A stretch of 54,951 nucleotides of DNA from an uncultured Bacteroidales bacterium (GTDB lineage: Bacteria; Bacteroidota; Bacteroidia; Bacteroidales; FEN-979). Below the pieces are notes generated by a model. It searched no databases and was not told the DNA's origin. It was given only the letters and a program-made list of their open reading frames with translations. Both the position numbers and the translations under genes were made by a program. Where the stretch lies: contig CAILVF010000008.1 of the NCBI GenBank assembly GCA_903837605.1, positions 1 through 54,951 of the forward strand, read 5' to 3'. Below, piece after piece: positions 44,400 to 53,039 of this stretch (positions are counted from its first letter, which is position 1; each line of letters starts with the position of its first letter).

Positions 44400-44424
44400 C
44401 CGGCAGGCATTGCAGCGCTACCGG
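44400..44424 (-). terminator. possible weak terminator hairpin after the choloylglycine-hydrolase-like gene
   Basis: CCGGTAG pairs with CTGCCGG on the minus strand, 5 nt past the stop. There is no T tract, so termination is uncertain. Confidence 0.3.
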
Positions 44425-44429
44425 AATTA

Positions 44430-45521
44430 TCACTTTGTCAGATCAATAATCGTTTGCCCGGTTCCATACATGCTGATACGCTTTACAGCGGCAGCCGTGA
44501 AATCGAGTTTTTTCAGGTCTACCATCCGAAGGGTGGGATTTTCGTATGTTTTGAAGTAAAACACCCGGTTGCTTATGTCCCTGAAAGTAACCCACTGGGT
44601 GGATTCGCTTGAAACAACATTTCCTTTTGCATCTTTATCGACAATCACACCAAAAGGGATTGTGAACGAATTGATCACATGCTCGCAGAGGTTTAAATTT
44701 GATGCTGCATCGGCCTGCCTTACAACGAATTTCTCGAACATGGCGAGCCTCACAAAACGACTGGGAGGAGTGAGATCACCCGGTATCCCGAGCATTCCGT
44801 CTCCGTGACCCGTCGGGCTGAAGCTGAAACTGCCTTCCTTGATGGGTATGGGATTGGTGTTTGCCAGGCCCACATACTGCCTCAGGTTGGTATACTGCCA
44901 GGGAAGCGAGGGAGAGTTGGTCATGATCCCCAGGGGATTGTCATAAATATTGCATACCCCCTTGTCGTATTCCACTACGATACATCCTCCATTGGCGTCA
45001 TACACAATAAAATGAACTGTCACGGGCATCTTCATTTTTACAGGATCGGTATACATGAAGACTTTCACCCCTTTTGTGGCAGCCCTTACCTCATCCACCG
45101 TCGAAAAATTACCAAGGACCCAGTCGGGATACATAACCTGGGCCAGGGCCCTGCTGCTGTCGGCCAGCTCAACGCTCTGGTATTGCATATCGCTCTCGTA
45201 CCACAATTCACTTATGCATAATCCCTTTTCATTCATCCCGTCGCTCAGGCCGAAATCCATGCCCAGGGAAGCTACTCCAATATAACCTAGTCTGGTATTC
45301 CATTTCAGTCCTGCTTTGCTCACAGGCGAAGGGCTGAAATACTGTTTGCTCCTTGGAACCACGAGAAGGTCGTAGTTCAGGTTGGTGCCGAACTCCATGG
45401 AACGGGCAATGGTGATATTGCCATCTTTGGCTGTCATCCTGAAAATGGTGCATGAGAATGCATCCACGGCAGTAAAAAGACAGAGAATCCCTGCCAGCAT
45501 AAAAAATTTCCTTGTTTTCAT
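44430..45521 (-). CDS. choloylglycine hydrolase-family (linear amide C-N hydrolase) protein, exported
   Basis: From the ATG at 45521 the product has 363 residues. A signal peptide ends at DAFS, directly before the Ntn nucleophile Cys24 (CTIFRM, with the conserved Arg following). The family hydrolyses bile-salt amides, penicillin V or other N-acyl amides. RSMEFG and GVASLGMDFGLSDGMNEKGL are characteristic. An upstream start at 45590 overlaps the previous gene as ATGA, but would add a non-signal N-terminus. Whether the substrate is a bile salt cannot be told. It is cotranscribed with the two upstream genes. Confidence 0.85.
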   Translation of the reverse strand: MKTRKFFMLAGILCLFTAVDAFSCTIFRMTAKDGNITIARSMEFGTNLNYDLLVVPRSKQYFSPSPVSKAGLKWNTRLGYIGVASLGMDFGLSDGMNEKGLCISELWYESDMQYQSVELADSSRALAQVMYPDWVLGNFSTVDEVRAATKGVKVFMYTDPVKMKMPVTVHFIVYDANGGCIVVEYDKGVCNIYDNPLGIMTNSPSLPWQYTNLRQYVGLANTNPIPIKEGSFSFSPTGHGDGMLGIPGDLTPPSRFVRLAMFEKFVVRQADAASNLNLCEHVINSFTIPFGVIVDKDAKGNVVSSESTQWVTFRDISNRVFYFKTYENPTLRMVDLKKLDFTAAAVKRISMYGTGQTIIDLTK

Positions 45522-45586
45522 CTTGTCGGTGTTTACGGATGTTGGTAATCGGTATTCATTCCTGTTCGCGCTTTGCGAAAAAAAAA

Positions 45587-46288
45587 TCATTTCCCGTTCT
45601 GACCCGCTTCATCGGCCTGGAAACGGAAACCGATGCGCTTACCTGTGCGTATCGTCATAGAATCAAGCTGGGTCTGCATTTCCTGCTGGGTTACTTCCTT
45701 GAAATCTTCGAATGGAGGCGTGAGGAGGTCAAAATTAATGGTGTATAAAATGCTGGAGTAAATTATTGACCGGATTGTTTTCATGTTCAGCCGGGCATTG
45801 GAAAAATTATTATAGAGTAACCCCACTTCGCGTTTTCCTTCAAGGAAATAATGATTTTCCCTGTTGACGAAAATCCTTCCTATCAGGTAGCCCAGGTCAT
45901 TTGTGCGATTATATTTAAACGAATCGGCAAGAAAGTTAAAGATCATGATATTTCCGCAGTATGACCTGAGTTTGTCCTCCCGGATATAGTCGGTCTTCAT
46001 CACCTCATGGTCGCGTGGGAACTCAAATACATTGGTATGCATCATAAAGATGAGTATATCGGATCCGAACCTGAGCTCAAACTGAAAATCGCCCCTGTCC
46101 CTGTATTCAAAAAGCAAGGGATATTTTGATGTCAGCACCGTCTTCGAATATAAGCTTATATAATCTTCCGATTCCTTTTTAAACTGATTGAATACTTCAA
46201 GAGTTTTAAAATACACATCCTGTTTAAGTGATGCTTTGCTGATAAACGCTTTAACCAGCTCAGTCGGTTTAATAGATTGCTGCTCCAT
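45587..46288 (-). CDS. conserved protein of unknown function
   Basis: A 233-residue soluble protein without signal or membrane segments. I do not recognise a named family, though the sequence looks like a genuine conserved gene with good codon bias. Features are an all-helical N-terminus, RDRGDFQFELRFGSDILIFMM and a tyrosine/asparagine-rich centre (FKYNRTNDLGYLIGRIFVN). It is 17 bp downstream of the Nudix gene and overlaps the possible upstream start of the choloylglycine-hydrolase gene, so these three form an operon. Confidence 0.75.
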   Translation of the reverse strand: MEQQSIKPTELVKAFISKASLKQDVYFKTLEVFNQFKKESEDYISLYSKTVLTSKYPLLFEYRDRGDFQFELRFGSDILIFMMHTNVFEFPRDHEVMKTDYIREDKLRSYCGNIMIFNFLADSFKYNRTNDLGYLIGRIFVNRENHYFLEGKREVGLLYNNFSNARLNMKTIRSIIYSSILYTINFDLLTPPFEDFKEVTQQEMQTQLDSMTIRTGKRIGFRFQADEAGQNGK

Positions 46289-46305
46289 AAGATCAGGTTC
46301 TTTGA

Positions 46306-46995
46306 TTATGTGTTTGCCAGGACAGATTTAATCAGCGGCTTTAGTGACTCGTAGGTATGCATAAAAATGCATGCAAGTGAATTTGCAGGGATCCAACGGG
46401 CAATTATAATCCCTTCTTCTATCTGGGGAACAAGCAGGTCAGCTGTAGTTCCTTCCATCCGGAACCATCGGGTGGTTTTTATGAACCTGCGGTCACCATT
46501 ATAGTAAATATGGTAGGTCAAAGGAAGTTCAGAGACCAGTTTAAGGTTTTTCAGTCCGGTTTCTTCCTTAACCTCCCTGATGGCGGCGAGGCGGGCGACC
46601 TGTAGGTTGATGTCGGTATAACCCGGGCCGGAAGTGTTGATAAATTTACCTTTTTCGGCCTTCCTCCTGTCTTTCCCGTTTATTTTTCCCTTGGGAAGAT
46701 CCCATTTCCCGTTCCTGTGAATGAACAGTATTTCTCCATGTTCGTTGAAAACCACTCCTCCTGCAGCTTCGACTGTTTCATGAAGGTTAAAAAAGACTTT
46801 TACGAGCTGGTTGAAATTATCATCTGACCAAATCGAAAGCAGGCCCTTTTTGCTGCTTTTTTCAAATCCCGCTACAATTTCATTCAGTGATTTCTTCCCG
46901 GAGAACCTGACCTGGGTTTCATTATCCAGTTTATTTACCGGCCTGGAATCGAGCAGTGTAATCAGGTTTTCATCGCAATATATTTCGAATTTCAT
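46306..46995 (-). CDS. Nudix hydrolase with an interrupted Nudix box
   Basis: From the ATG at 46995 the product has 229 residues. The Nudix fold shows as AAGGVVFNEHGEILFIHRNG, then WDLPKGK at the start of the box and AAIREVKEETGLKN at its end. In the usual GX5EX7REUXEEXGU box these two parts are about ten residues apart. Here a charged insert of about 27 residues (GKDRRKAEKGKFINTSGPG and more) separates them. The N-terminal 85 residues are an extra domain. Substrate unknown. The minus-strand box TAACTTTG (47016-47023) gives a leader of about 15 nt and supports this start. Confidence 0.85.
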   Translation of the reverse strand: MKFEIYCDENLITLLDSRPVNKLDNETQVRFSGKKSLNEIVAGFEKSSKKGLLSIWSDDNFNQLVKVFFNLHETVEAAGGVVFNEHGEILFIHRNGKWDLPKGKINGKDRRKAEKGKFINTSGPGYTDINLQVARLAAIREVKEETGLKNLKLVSELPLTYHIYYNGDRRFIKTTRWFRMEGTTADLLVPQIEEGIIIARWIPANSLACIFMHTYESLKPLIKSVLANT

Positions 46996-47015
46996 AGACA
47001 AACCGGTAAGAAAAA

Positions 47016-47023
47016 CAAAGTTA
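47016..47023 (-). promoter_or_regulatory. Nudix gene -7 promoter box
   Basis: The minus strand reads TAACTTTG, 20 nt above the Nudix ATG. It is divergent from the pyrE box. Confidence 0.5.
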
Positions 47024-47064
47024 GTAAATAGAAGGGATGAGAGGAACGGGTTTCATTTTTTATG

Positions 47065-47072
47065 TACTTTTG
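47065..47072 (+). promoter_or_regulatory. pyrE -7 promoter box
   Basis: TACTTTTG lies 12 nt before the ATG at 47085, implying a very short leader. It excludes the in-frame start at 47037. Confidence 0.55.
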
Positions 47073-47084
47073 GGCAGTAAAATA

Positions 47085-47726
47085 ATGTATATGATATATA
47101 AAGAAGATATCGCACTTATCACCGCTGAACTGCTTTTAAAGATTAAAGCCGTCAAGCTGAGCCCAAAGGATCCGTTTACATGGGCATCGGGTATCAAATC
47201 CCCGATATATACCGACAACCGGGTTACTTTATCACATCCGGAGATCAGGACATTTATACGGCAGAATTTTGTGGCTGCCATCGAGCATCTTGGCTGGGAG
47301 CCTGAACTTATCGTCGGGGTTGCAACAGGGGGAATACCCCAGGGAGCCCTGGTCGCCCAGGAACTTGCCCTGCCTTTTGCTTATGTGCGTTCATCGAAAA
47401 AAGATCATGGTCTCACCAACCAGATCGAAGGCGAAGTCCGCAGCGGCCAGAGGGCTGTTATTGTGGAGGACCTGATCTCAACAGGTTCGAGCAGCCTTGG
47501 GGCTGTTTCAGCCCTTAAAAGCGCAGGCTGCCAGGTCAAAGGCATGCTTGCCATATTCACATACAACCTGAGTATTGCGCAGTCAAATTTCCAGAATGAA
47601 GACTGCCCCCTGCTCACTCTCACCGACTATGATCATCTTCTTAAGAAGGCGCTTGAGATAAATTATATCAATGAGGATGACCTTCTGGTCCTGCAGGAGT
47701 TTAAAAAAGGACTCGATAAAAAATAA
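47085..47726 (+). CDS. pyrE: orotate phosphoribosyltransferase
   Basis: A 213-residue enzyme that joins orotate and PRPP to form OMP in pyrimidine synthesis. The signature FTWASGIKSPIYTDNR near residue 30 and the PRPP-binding loop AVIVEDLISTGSSSLGA are both present. The length fits the family once the start is placed at 47085 (or 47091), after the promoter box. It is monocistronic with a strong terminator behind it. Confidence 0.95.
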   Translation: MYMIYKEDIALITAELLLKIKAVKLSPKDPFTWASGIKSPIYTDNRVTLSHPEIRTFIRQNFVAAIEHLGWEPELIVGVATGGIPQGALVAQELALPFAYVRSSKKDHGLTNQIEGEVRSGQRAVIVEDLISTGSSSLGAVSALKSAGCQVKGMLAIFTYNLSIAQSNFQNEDCPLLTLTDYDHLLKKALEINYINEDDLLVLQEFKKGLDKK

Positions 47727-47732
47727 TCTCCA

Positions 47733-47766
47733 AAAAAAAGCCGTCTTGGCAAGACGGCTTTTTTAA
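47733..47766. terminator. bidirectional terminator after pyrE
   Basis: GCCGTCTT (47741-47748) pairs with AAGACGGC (47752-47759). An A run precedes and a T run follows, so it serves pyrE and the convergent T9SS cargo gene. Confidence 0.9.
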
Positions 47767-47781
47767 TGTTGTAAAAACAGG

Positions 47782-49284
47782 CTACCTGTCAACTATCAGT
47801 TTGTGATTTACCACATTCCCGTCATAAGCAAGGCGGATAATATAAACGCCCTTGCTCAGGTTTACAAGGTTAAGTTCACGAATATTAGACCCGGTGTTAA
47901 GGTCAAAATCTTCCCTGATAAAAGTACTTCCGAGCAGATCCATGACTGTGACCTGCAATTTTATGGGTTCCTCAACATCCATTTTGATATTAACCTTCCC
48001 GGAAGCGGGGTTTGGATAAATATTACTTGACAAAATGCCGTTGTCAGCAATACCTGTAATCAATGTTGTAAAGCTGAAAACATCGCTCCATCCGCTTGTG
48101 TCGGGAATATTGGAATCAGAAAAAGACCTCATTCTCCAGTAGTACTTGGTATTATTATTCAGTTTTTTTGTTAAAACATAAGAGGTCAGGGAGTCGGCCA
48201 GTTTAACGTCCACATATATTGAAGTGAAATCAGCGCTGGGGTCAACCTGTAACTGGTATTTAACGATACCGGTTTGTTTTGTCCATTTCATTGTGGGTTT
48301 GACCGCAATATTGGTAGAATTATTTGAAGGTGAGGTAATCTTCACCTTATCTATGGTAGTAAAAGCAAAACGCGGGCACCAGCTCATGGTATCAGAGATA
48401 TGGCGGCCCCTGGCCCTCCAGTAATATTTTAATCCGAACATGGTAAACTGGGAATTCACGAAATTAGTGTCTACCTCAGAACCTGCGATTACATTGACAA
48501 AAGCGGTATCAGTTGCGAGCTGATATTCATAGCCCAGCAAACCTTTTACATTTTTCCATTTTAGAGTTGCATTAAGGAACTGGTCAATTGCGTTATTTGT
48601 CGGAGTTGTAGGCACAATGTAACTTGTAACAGTGAAATTAAAAGCTGCCGACCAAAGGCTGGTACTCAGGTTATGACGTGCACGCACTCTCCAATAGTAT
48701 TTATACCCAAATTTAAGGTTGCTTATTTTAAACGTATACTTTGAAGAAGCAACTGTTCCGGAATGGAACTGGGTGGAGTTGAAATTCTGGGTAGTATCAA
48801 CCTGGATATCGAAATATCTGACCCCGGTAATTGTCTTGCCTCCGGCGAGGTTAGACCATGTTAGTGACTGGGTTGGTCCCAGGGTATCTTCTTTTGCATT
48901 GTTTTTCGGGAATGTCAGGGTTACCTGGTTAAAAACAGTAAATGAACGTACAGTAGTCCATGCCGATGTTTGTCCGAGGTCGATAGCCCTTACGCGCCAT
49001 TTATAATTCACGCCAAACAACAGCTCATGGGTTGTATATCCTGTTAATAAAGTCAGGGTTGTATCAGTGAGTTTGGTTGAATTAAAATTCGCGCTGGAAT
49101 CAATTTGTACTTCGTATTTCAATCCCGTACTGCCGACGATGGCGTTCCATGTGAGAGTCACATTAGGCATCTGGTCAACAGAATTGTCGGCCGGAGTTTT
49201 CAGGGTAGGAGTATATACTTCTGTTCCAGCCATTGTGACAGCGGCAAAGAGTGAAAGCAAGAGGATCGATAAAAATCTTTTCAT
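47782..49284 (-). CDS. T9SS-secreted protein with fibronectin-like repeats
   Basis: A 500-residue secreted protein with a signal peptide (residues 1-20). It has about four fibronectin-III-like repeats of about 90 residues, marked by repeated WRVRA/YYWRMRS strands (for example GVNYKWRVRAID, GYKYYWRVRARHN, GLKYYWRARGRHI, NTKYYWRMRSFS). The last about 80 residues form a type IX sorting domain (IYPNPASGKVNI, then GVYIIRLAYDGNVVNHKLIV). It should reach the cell surface or medium. It is 28 bp downstream of the other cargo gene. Confidence 0.88.
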   Translation of the reverse strand: MKRFLSILLLSLFAAVTMAGTEVYTPTLKTPADNSVDQMPNVTLTWNAIVGSTGLKYEVQIDSSANFNSTKLTDTTLTLLTGYTTHELLFGVNYKWRVRAIDLGQTSAWTTVRSFTVFNQVTLTFPKNNAKEDTLGPTQSLTWSNLAGGKTITGVRYFDIQVDTTQNFNSTQFHSGTVASSKYTFKISNLKFGYKYYWRVRARHNLSTSLWSAAFNFTVTSYIVPTTPTNNAIDQFLNATLKWKNVKGLLGYEYQLATDTAFVNVIAGSEVDTNFVNSQFTMFGLKYYWRARGRHISDTMSWCPRFAFTTIDKVKITSPSNNSTNIAVKPTMKWTKQTGIVKYQLQVDPSADFTSIYVDVKLADSLTSYVLTKKLNNNTKYYWRMRSFSDSNIPDTSGWSDVFSFTTLITGIADNGILSSNIYPNPASGKVNIKMDVEEPIKLQVTVMDLLGSTFIREDFDLNTGSNIRELNLVNLSKGVYIIRLAYDGNVVNHKLIVDR

Positions 49285-49312
49285 ATCTGGAGTTTTATAA
49301 TGTTACTGATGA

Positions 49313-52144
49313 TTACTGCTTGACAACTTTACCGATTGAATTATTAATCCGCAGAAAATACATTCCGGCTGGCAGAGATGTGAAATCAATACGGGAGGTT
49401 GATTCACCCTGGGGTTTGATCCCGAGTGAGCCACCCATAACGAGAGTCCCGTTTAAGTCAAATACAAATACCTCGGCATTGGCTGTCTGGCTCAGAGTGT
49501 AAGTTACATTGGCATAATCCCTGACCGGATTGGGGCTGATCTTAAGATCATTATTAAAATTCCGTCCTGATGAAGGTCCGGGGTTAATACCGACCGGTGT
49601 AAGGTATGTGGTGTCCCTGTAGAATCCGAGTCCCCAGGTTGCGGCATAGACAGCTCCATAGTTCAGAATTGGATAAGCCTGAATGGTTTGCTGTGAAAGG
49701 GCCATCACAGGCACATTCCCCATATTTGCCATATCGGGTTCCCATGTAGGGGAAGAAGCTGTAAGGTTTGAAGTTGTGAAGATGCCCCAGTCAGTTCCAA
49801 CAATCGCGTTATTCTGACTATGCATTTCTATTATACCGCTCATTACGGGAGCTCCGGGAAGGTTTCCGGTCACATCTCTCCAAACCGGCACCTGGTCAAG
49901 GGCATTATCAGTTGTGTAAACATAACTTGCATTGCCATAATTGCCGAGGGTGACCATTACATGCTTGGGATTATTGGGATCAATGGAAATGCCCGTGATA
50001 TAACGTCCAATAAACGGAAGTCCCTGCAATGTATCATTGCTGACAATAAAAGTAGGGCTGTTATAATCGGCCGTTGCGGAATCGTGGGCCAAAAGCAGGT
50101 TGCTTGCCCTGTATAGATGTCCGGTTGGCGTTCCCATCCAAAGTGTATTCATATCGTCTGAAACTTTGATGGTACAAATATCTCCATAGGAAAGCGGGGA
50201 AATATCCTTGTATACCAGGAACCATTGTGCAACGTGGTCGAACTGCAGCATAACCTTTGACATGAAAACACCCCTCTGCCCGTTTTTTGTTGTGCTTAAA
50301 AAGAATCTGGCAGCAACAAGATCAGGTACCATAGCGCTGTCCAAAGGCGGGATGATTTTGGTCGTGGTGTAAACAAACGGGAAACTGCCGTTTTTACTGT
50401 TAGCTGTGATGGGAGTGCCTGCCGGTATAGGTGTAGTCTCAGATGTGTTGTAGAATTTCACGCTGTCACGGGTGTAGGTGTAATTAAAGCTTTCTGCCAG
50501 GGCAAGCGGAATTTTCCTGCCCGATACGGAAACAATATCCGCTCCAAGAGGATCATTGTCATAGGTCAGGTCAATCAGTTCACGACGGCGCAGTGTTCTG
50601 TAAGTGGAGGAATTGGAATCGGTATTGGTGTAGAGAACAATATTGGGAACTATCTTGCTCCAGGCACAGCTGCCACCTGAACGGCCTTCATCGCCTAAGT
50701 CATTACCATCCTTCCATATCTGAACACCGTGCATCGGATCGTTGACAAGGCTTGGGTAGAAAGCTCCTACGACAATCGTTCCGTTATGCAGGGACCCGCC
50801 CATAACATAGTTTTTGTTGTAGGTATTTGCAATTGTTGAAAAGCAACCTACCTGGAGGTTGAGCGAGGAAGTCTTATAAATTATCTGACCGGGCCTGATT
50901 GTTGCCACGGTGACGCCACCATCTGTCGCCATTACCATCTGGCCGCTATTGCCAGTGAGGAAAGAGTAGGAATGATGATAGTTCGGAGCATATGTTACAT
51001 CTGAAGGGGGGATAGATCCGTCACTGACAATTTCCCAGTCAAAATAAGTCTGGCCCGGTACCCTTTGTCCAAGCCACATCTTTTTAGACCCTATAAAAAC
51101 CTGGTCAGGATTATTCGGGACTACAGCGATGGCGTTATAGGTAAAACCGTTCACTCCGTATGGTTCGAAAGAAGTGCTGGCAGGGAAAATAAGAGACCAG
51201 TTATTTCCACCGTCGGTCGAGCAATAAACTCCTTTCATATAGCCTGAGGTAAGGCAAAGTGATGCATACATCACCAGGGGATTTGAGGGAGCTATTGCAA
51301 CCCTCGCCCAGCCCACACCTTTATTCGGAAGTTTAGTAGAATCGCCTGTGCTGAGAAGAACAAAGTTGTTTACATCGCCGCCTGTGGCAACATAAACTGA
51401 ATCATTGACAACAGCGAGAACCGTTCCGTCGCTGCCTACAGCAACATCATTTGCGTAACCGGGAAGGGCGGTAGTCCAGTCTGTACCGTTATCAGAGTAA
51501 TAGATACCCCCTATGGTTGCGACATACATTCTCTCATTCCTGGGGTCAGCTGCCAGTTGCGCAATACCAAGCCAATGAGGATTGAATGCTGTGCCCGGAA
51601 CAAGGTCAAAGTTCAAACCGTCGGTTGAACGGTAAAGACCATTGCCGTTATTGAAAGTGTTTTTGTAAACCTGTCCGGTACCGACGTAGATGATACCGCT
51701 TTTTGACTGGCTGAGGCAGGAAACTCTTGGAATATTGCCGTCGGAAGTACCGAGTGAATGCCAGGTCAAACCTAATGTTGTCGAATGCCAGATGCCTCCG
51801 TCAGGGGCTCCGGCATAAATTGTATAACCCGTTGCATCGCGGTTATCAAAAATTGCAGCCGTAATGGGACCTGCAATGTTTGTAGGCCCAAGCGGAGCCC
51901 AGCTCAGGTTAAGTCTTGACGATGATTTTAAGCGCATCTGCTCTGCCTGTTGTTGGGCTTTCAGCACATCCATCGCTGAAATCACGCCAGTGGTCTGATT
52001 TGCTTTCATACGATAAAAAGGATCATCATTTCGTATAGCTCCTTTGTCAACAGGATTGCCGGCAAAGTTTACTGAAGCAAGGACGAGTAAAAACAATCCA
52101 ACGAAAGCGGTCCGTAATAGAGAGAGTAAATGTCTATTTTTCAT
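49313..52144 (-). CDS. large T9SS-secreted beta-propeller protein (sortilin/BNR-like repeats)
   Basis: A 943-residue secreted protein with a signal peptide (residues 1-29). The bulk is built of repeated propeller-like blades with BNR/Asp-box-like turns (YYSDNGTDWT, YCSTDGGNNWSL) and repeated GGIWHS/GLYRSTDG motifs. The C-terminus is a type IX sorting domain (LKISPNPVRDYANVTYTLS, then GMYFLRINN). This type of protein usually acts at the surface as a binding or glycan-related module; the ligand is unknown. Confidence 0.88.
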   Translation of the reverse strand: MKNRHLLSLLRTAFVGLFLLVLASVNFAGNPVDKGAIRNDDPFYRMKANQTTGVISAMDVLKAQQQAEQMRLKSSSRLNLSWAPLGPTNIAGPITAAIFDNRDATGYTIYAGAPDGGIWHSTTLGLTWHSLGTSDGNIPRVSCLSQSKSGIIYVGTGQVYKNTFNNGNGLYRSTDGLNFDLVPGTAFNPHWLGIAQLAADPRNERMYVATIGGIYYSDNGTDWTTALPGYANDVAVGSDGTVLAVVNDSVYVATGGDVNNFVLLSTGDSTKLPNKGVGWARVAIAPSNPLVMYASLCLTSGYMKGVYCSTDGGNNWSLIFPASTSFEPYGVNGFTYNAIAVVPNNPDQVFIGSKKMWLGQRVPGQTYFDWEIVSDGSIPPSDVTYAPNYHHSYSFLTGNSGQMVMATDGGVTVATIRPGQIIYKTSSLNLQVGCFSTIANTYNKNYVMGGSLHNGTIVVGAFYPSLVNDPMHGVQIWKDGNDLGDEGRSGGSCAWSKIVPNIVLYTNTDSNSSTYRTLRRRELIDLTYDNDPLGADIVSVSGRKIPLALAESFNYTYTRDSVKFYNTSETTPIPAGTPITANSKNGSFPFVYTTTKIIPPLDSAMVPDLVAARFFLSTTKNGQRGVFMSKVMLQFDHVAQWFLVYKDISPLSYGDICTIKVSDDMNTLWMGTPTGHLYRASNLLLAHDSATADYNSPTFIVSNDTLQGLPFIGRYITGISIDPNNPKHVMVTLGNYGNASYVYTTDNALDQVPVWRDVTGNLPGAPVMSGIIEMHSQNNAIVGTDWGIFTTSNLTASSPTWEPDMANMGNVPVMALSQQTIQAYPILNYGAVYAATWGLGFYRDTTYLTPVGINPGPSSGRNFNNDLKISPNPVRDYANVTYTLSQTANAEVFVFDLNGTLVMGGSLGIKPQGESTSRIDFTSLPAGMYFLRINNSIGKVVKQ

Positions 52145-52183
52145 AGTTTTAGGTTTGATTTAACGGTTTCTCCTTTAAACGAA

Positions 52184-52214
52184 CAAATATAAATTAAAAA
52201 ACCTTATCTGCAAA
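52184..52214 (-). promoter_or_regulatory. promoter of the T9SS cargo operon
   Basis: On the minus strand TTTG (52211-52214), 19 nt, then TATATTTG (52184-52191), 39 nt before the ATG at 52144: a near-ideal Bacteroidota promoter. Confidence 0.7.
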
Positions 52215-52253
52215 AAAAAATTGAGATAGTGAAAATAATGAAAGAAAGTGAGG

Positions 52254-53039
52254 TCAGATCTTCTCGAAATTTGACACCTCAACCCAGCCTACACTGCCAT
52301 TAACAATGCTGATTTCATACCAGTTTCCGATATGATCGATGAGTTGAATTTTACATCCTTCATGGATGACAAAAATATCTGTGCTTTTTTCGTCGGGAGA
52401 ACTTTTAACTGTTACGGTAGGATTTGTAATTATTCCCGACTGTTCTGACTTCAGGGAACGATAGCTGGTCCATGCAAACAGCAGAAAAACCACTGAAATC
52501 AACAGGGATGAAAAGCCGGCCCAAAAACCTAACTTGCGCAGTATAAGAACCCTCGAGGCGATATATAGGGAGAAGAATAAGAGGGCCGCTATAAAAAAAG
52601 CAATGCCCGAGGCAGACCATGTGTCGACCGAGAAAAGATCAGTAACGACTCTGAACCAGCGCTTTACAAAGAACTCCGGAAGAGGGTCTATTTTATCTGT
52701 AATCCGGCTGTTTGCAACATTCAGATTGAAACTGACATCTTCATTGCCCGGATCCAGTCTTTTTGCCCGTTCATACCAGAGAATTGCATGCGGGATATCG
52801 TTGAGTTTGAAAAACGAATTACCCAGATTATAATAAAGGTCAGGGGATTCATAGCCCTGGGAAACCAGGGATTTATATGTATTTATTGCTTCCAGGTATT
52901 TGCCTGCTGAATAGGCGGTATTACCTTTTGCGATCAGCAACTGGGTCTCGGCTGCCCCGGCCGTTATAGAAAAAACAACCAGGCAAGACAGAAGGACAAG
53001 TCCTTTCAGGATATTTAAACTCTTTGTCTTCCCGCTCAT
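52254..53039 (-). CDS. batE: BatE: TPR and SH3 domain protein
   Basis: A 261-residue inner-membrane protein. A signal/anchor (about residues 10-28) is followed by TPR repeats (NTAYSAGKYLEAINTYKSLV, then PDLYYNLGNSFFKLNDIPHA, about 35-105), two hydrophobic segments (about 145-190) and a C-terminal SH3-like domain (about 200-261). This matches BatE of the Bat operon, which is tied to aerotolerance and stress in this phylum. It overlaps batD by 4 bp (ATGA), suggesting translational coupling. Confidence 0.88.
   Translation of the reverse strand: MSGKTKSLNILKGLVLLSCLVVFSITAGAAETQLLIAKGNTAYSAGKYLEAINTYKSLVSQGYESPDLYYNLGNSFFKLNDIPHAILWYERAKRLDPGNEDVSFNLNVANSRITDKIDPLPEFFVKRWFRVVTDLFSVDTWSASGIAFFIAALLFFSLYIASRVLILRKLGFWAGFSSLLISVVFLLFAWTSYRSLKSEQSGIITNPTVTVKSSPDEKSTDIFVIHEGCKIQLIDHIGNWYEISIVNGSVGWVEVSNFEKI

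Noticed and set aside
47037..47084. Longer N-terminus for pyrE
   Set aside because: It would start upstream of the TACTTTTG promoter box, and the added residues are not part of the family.
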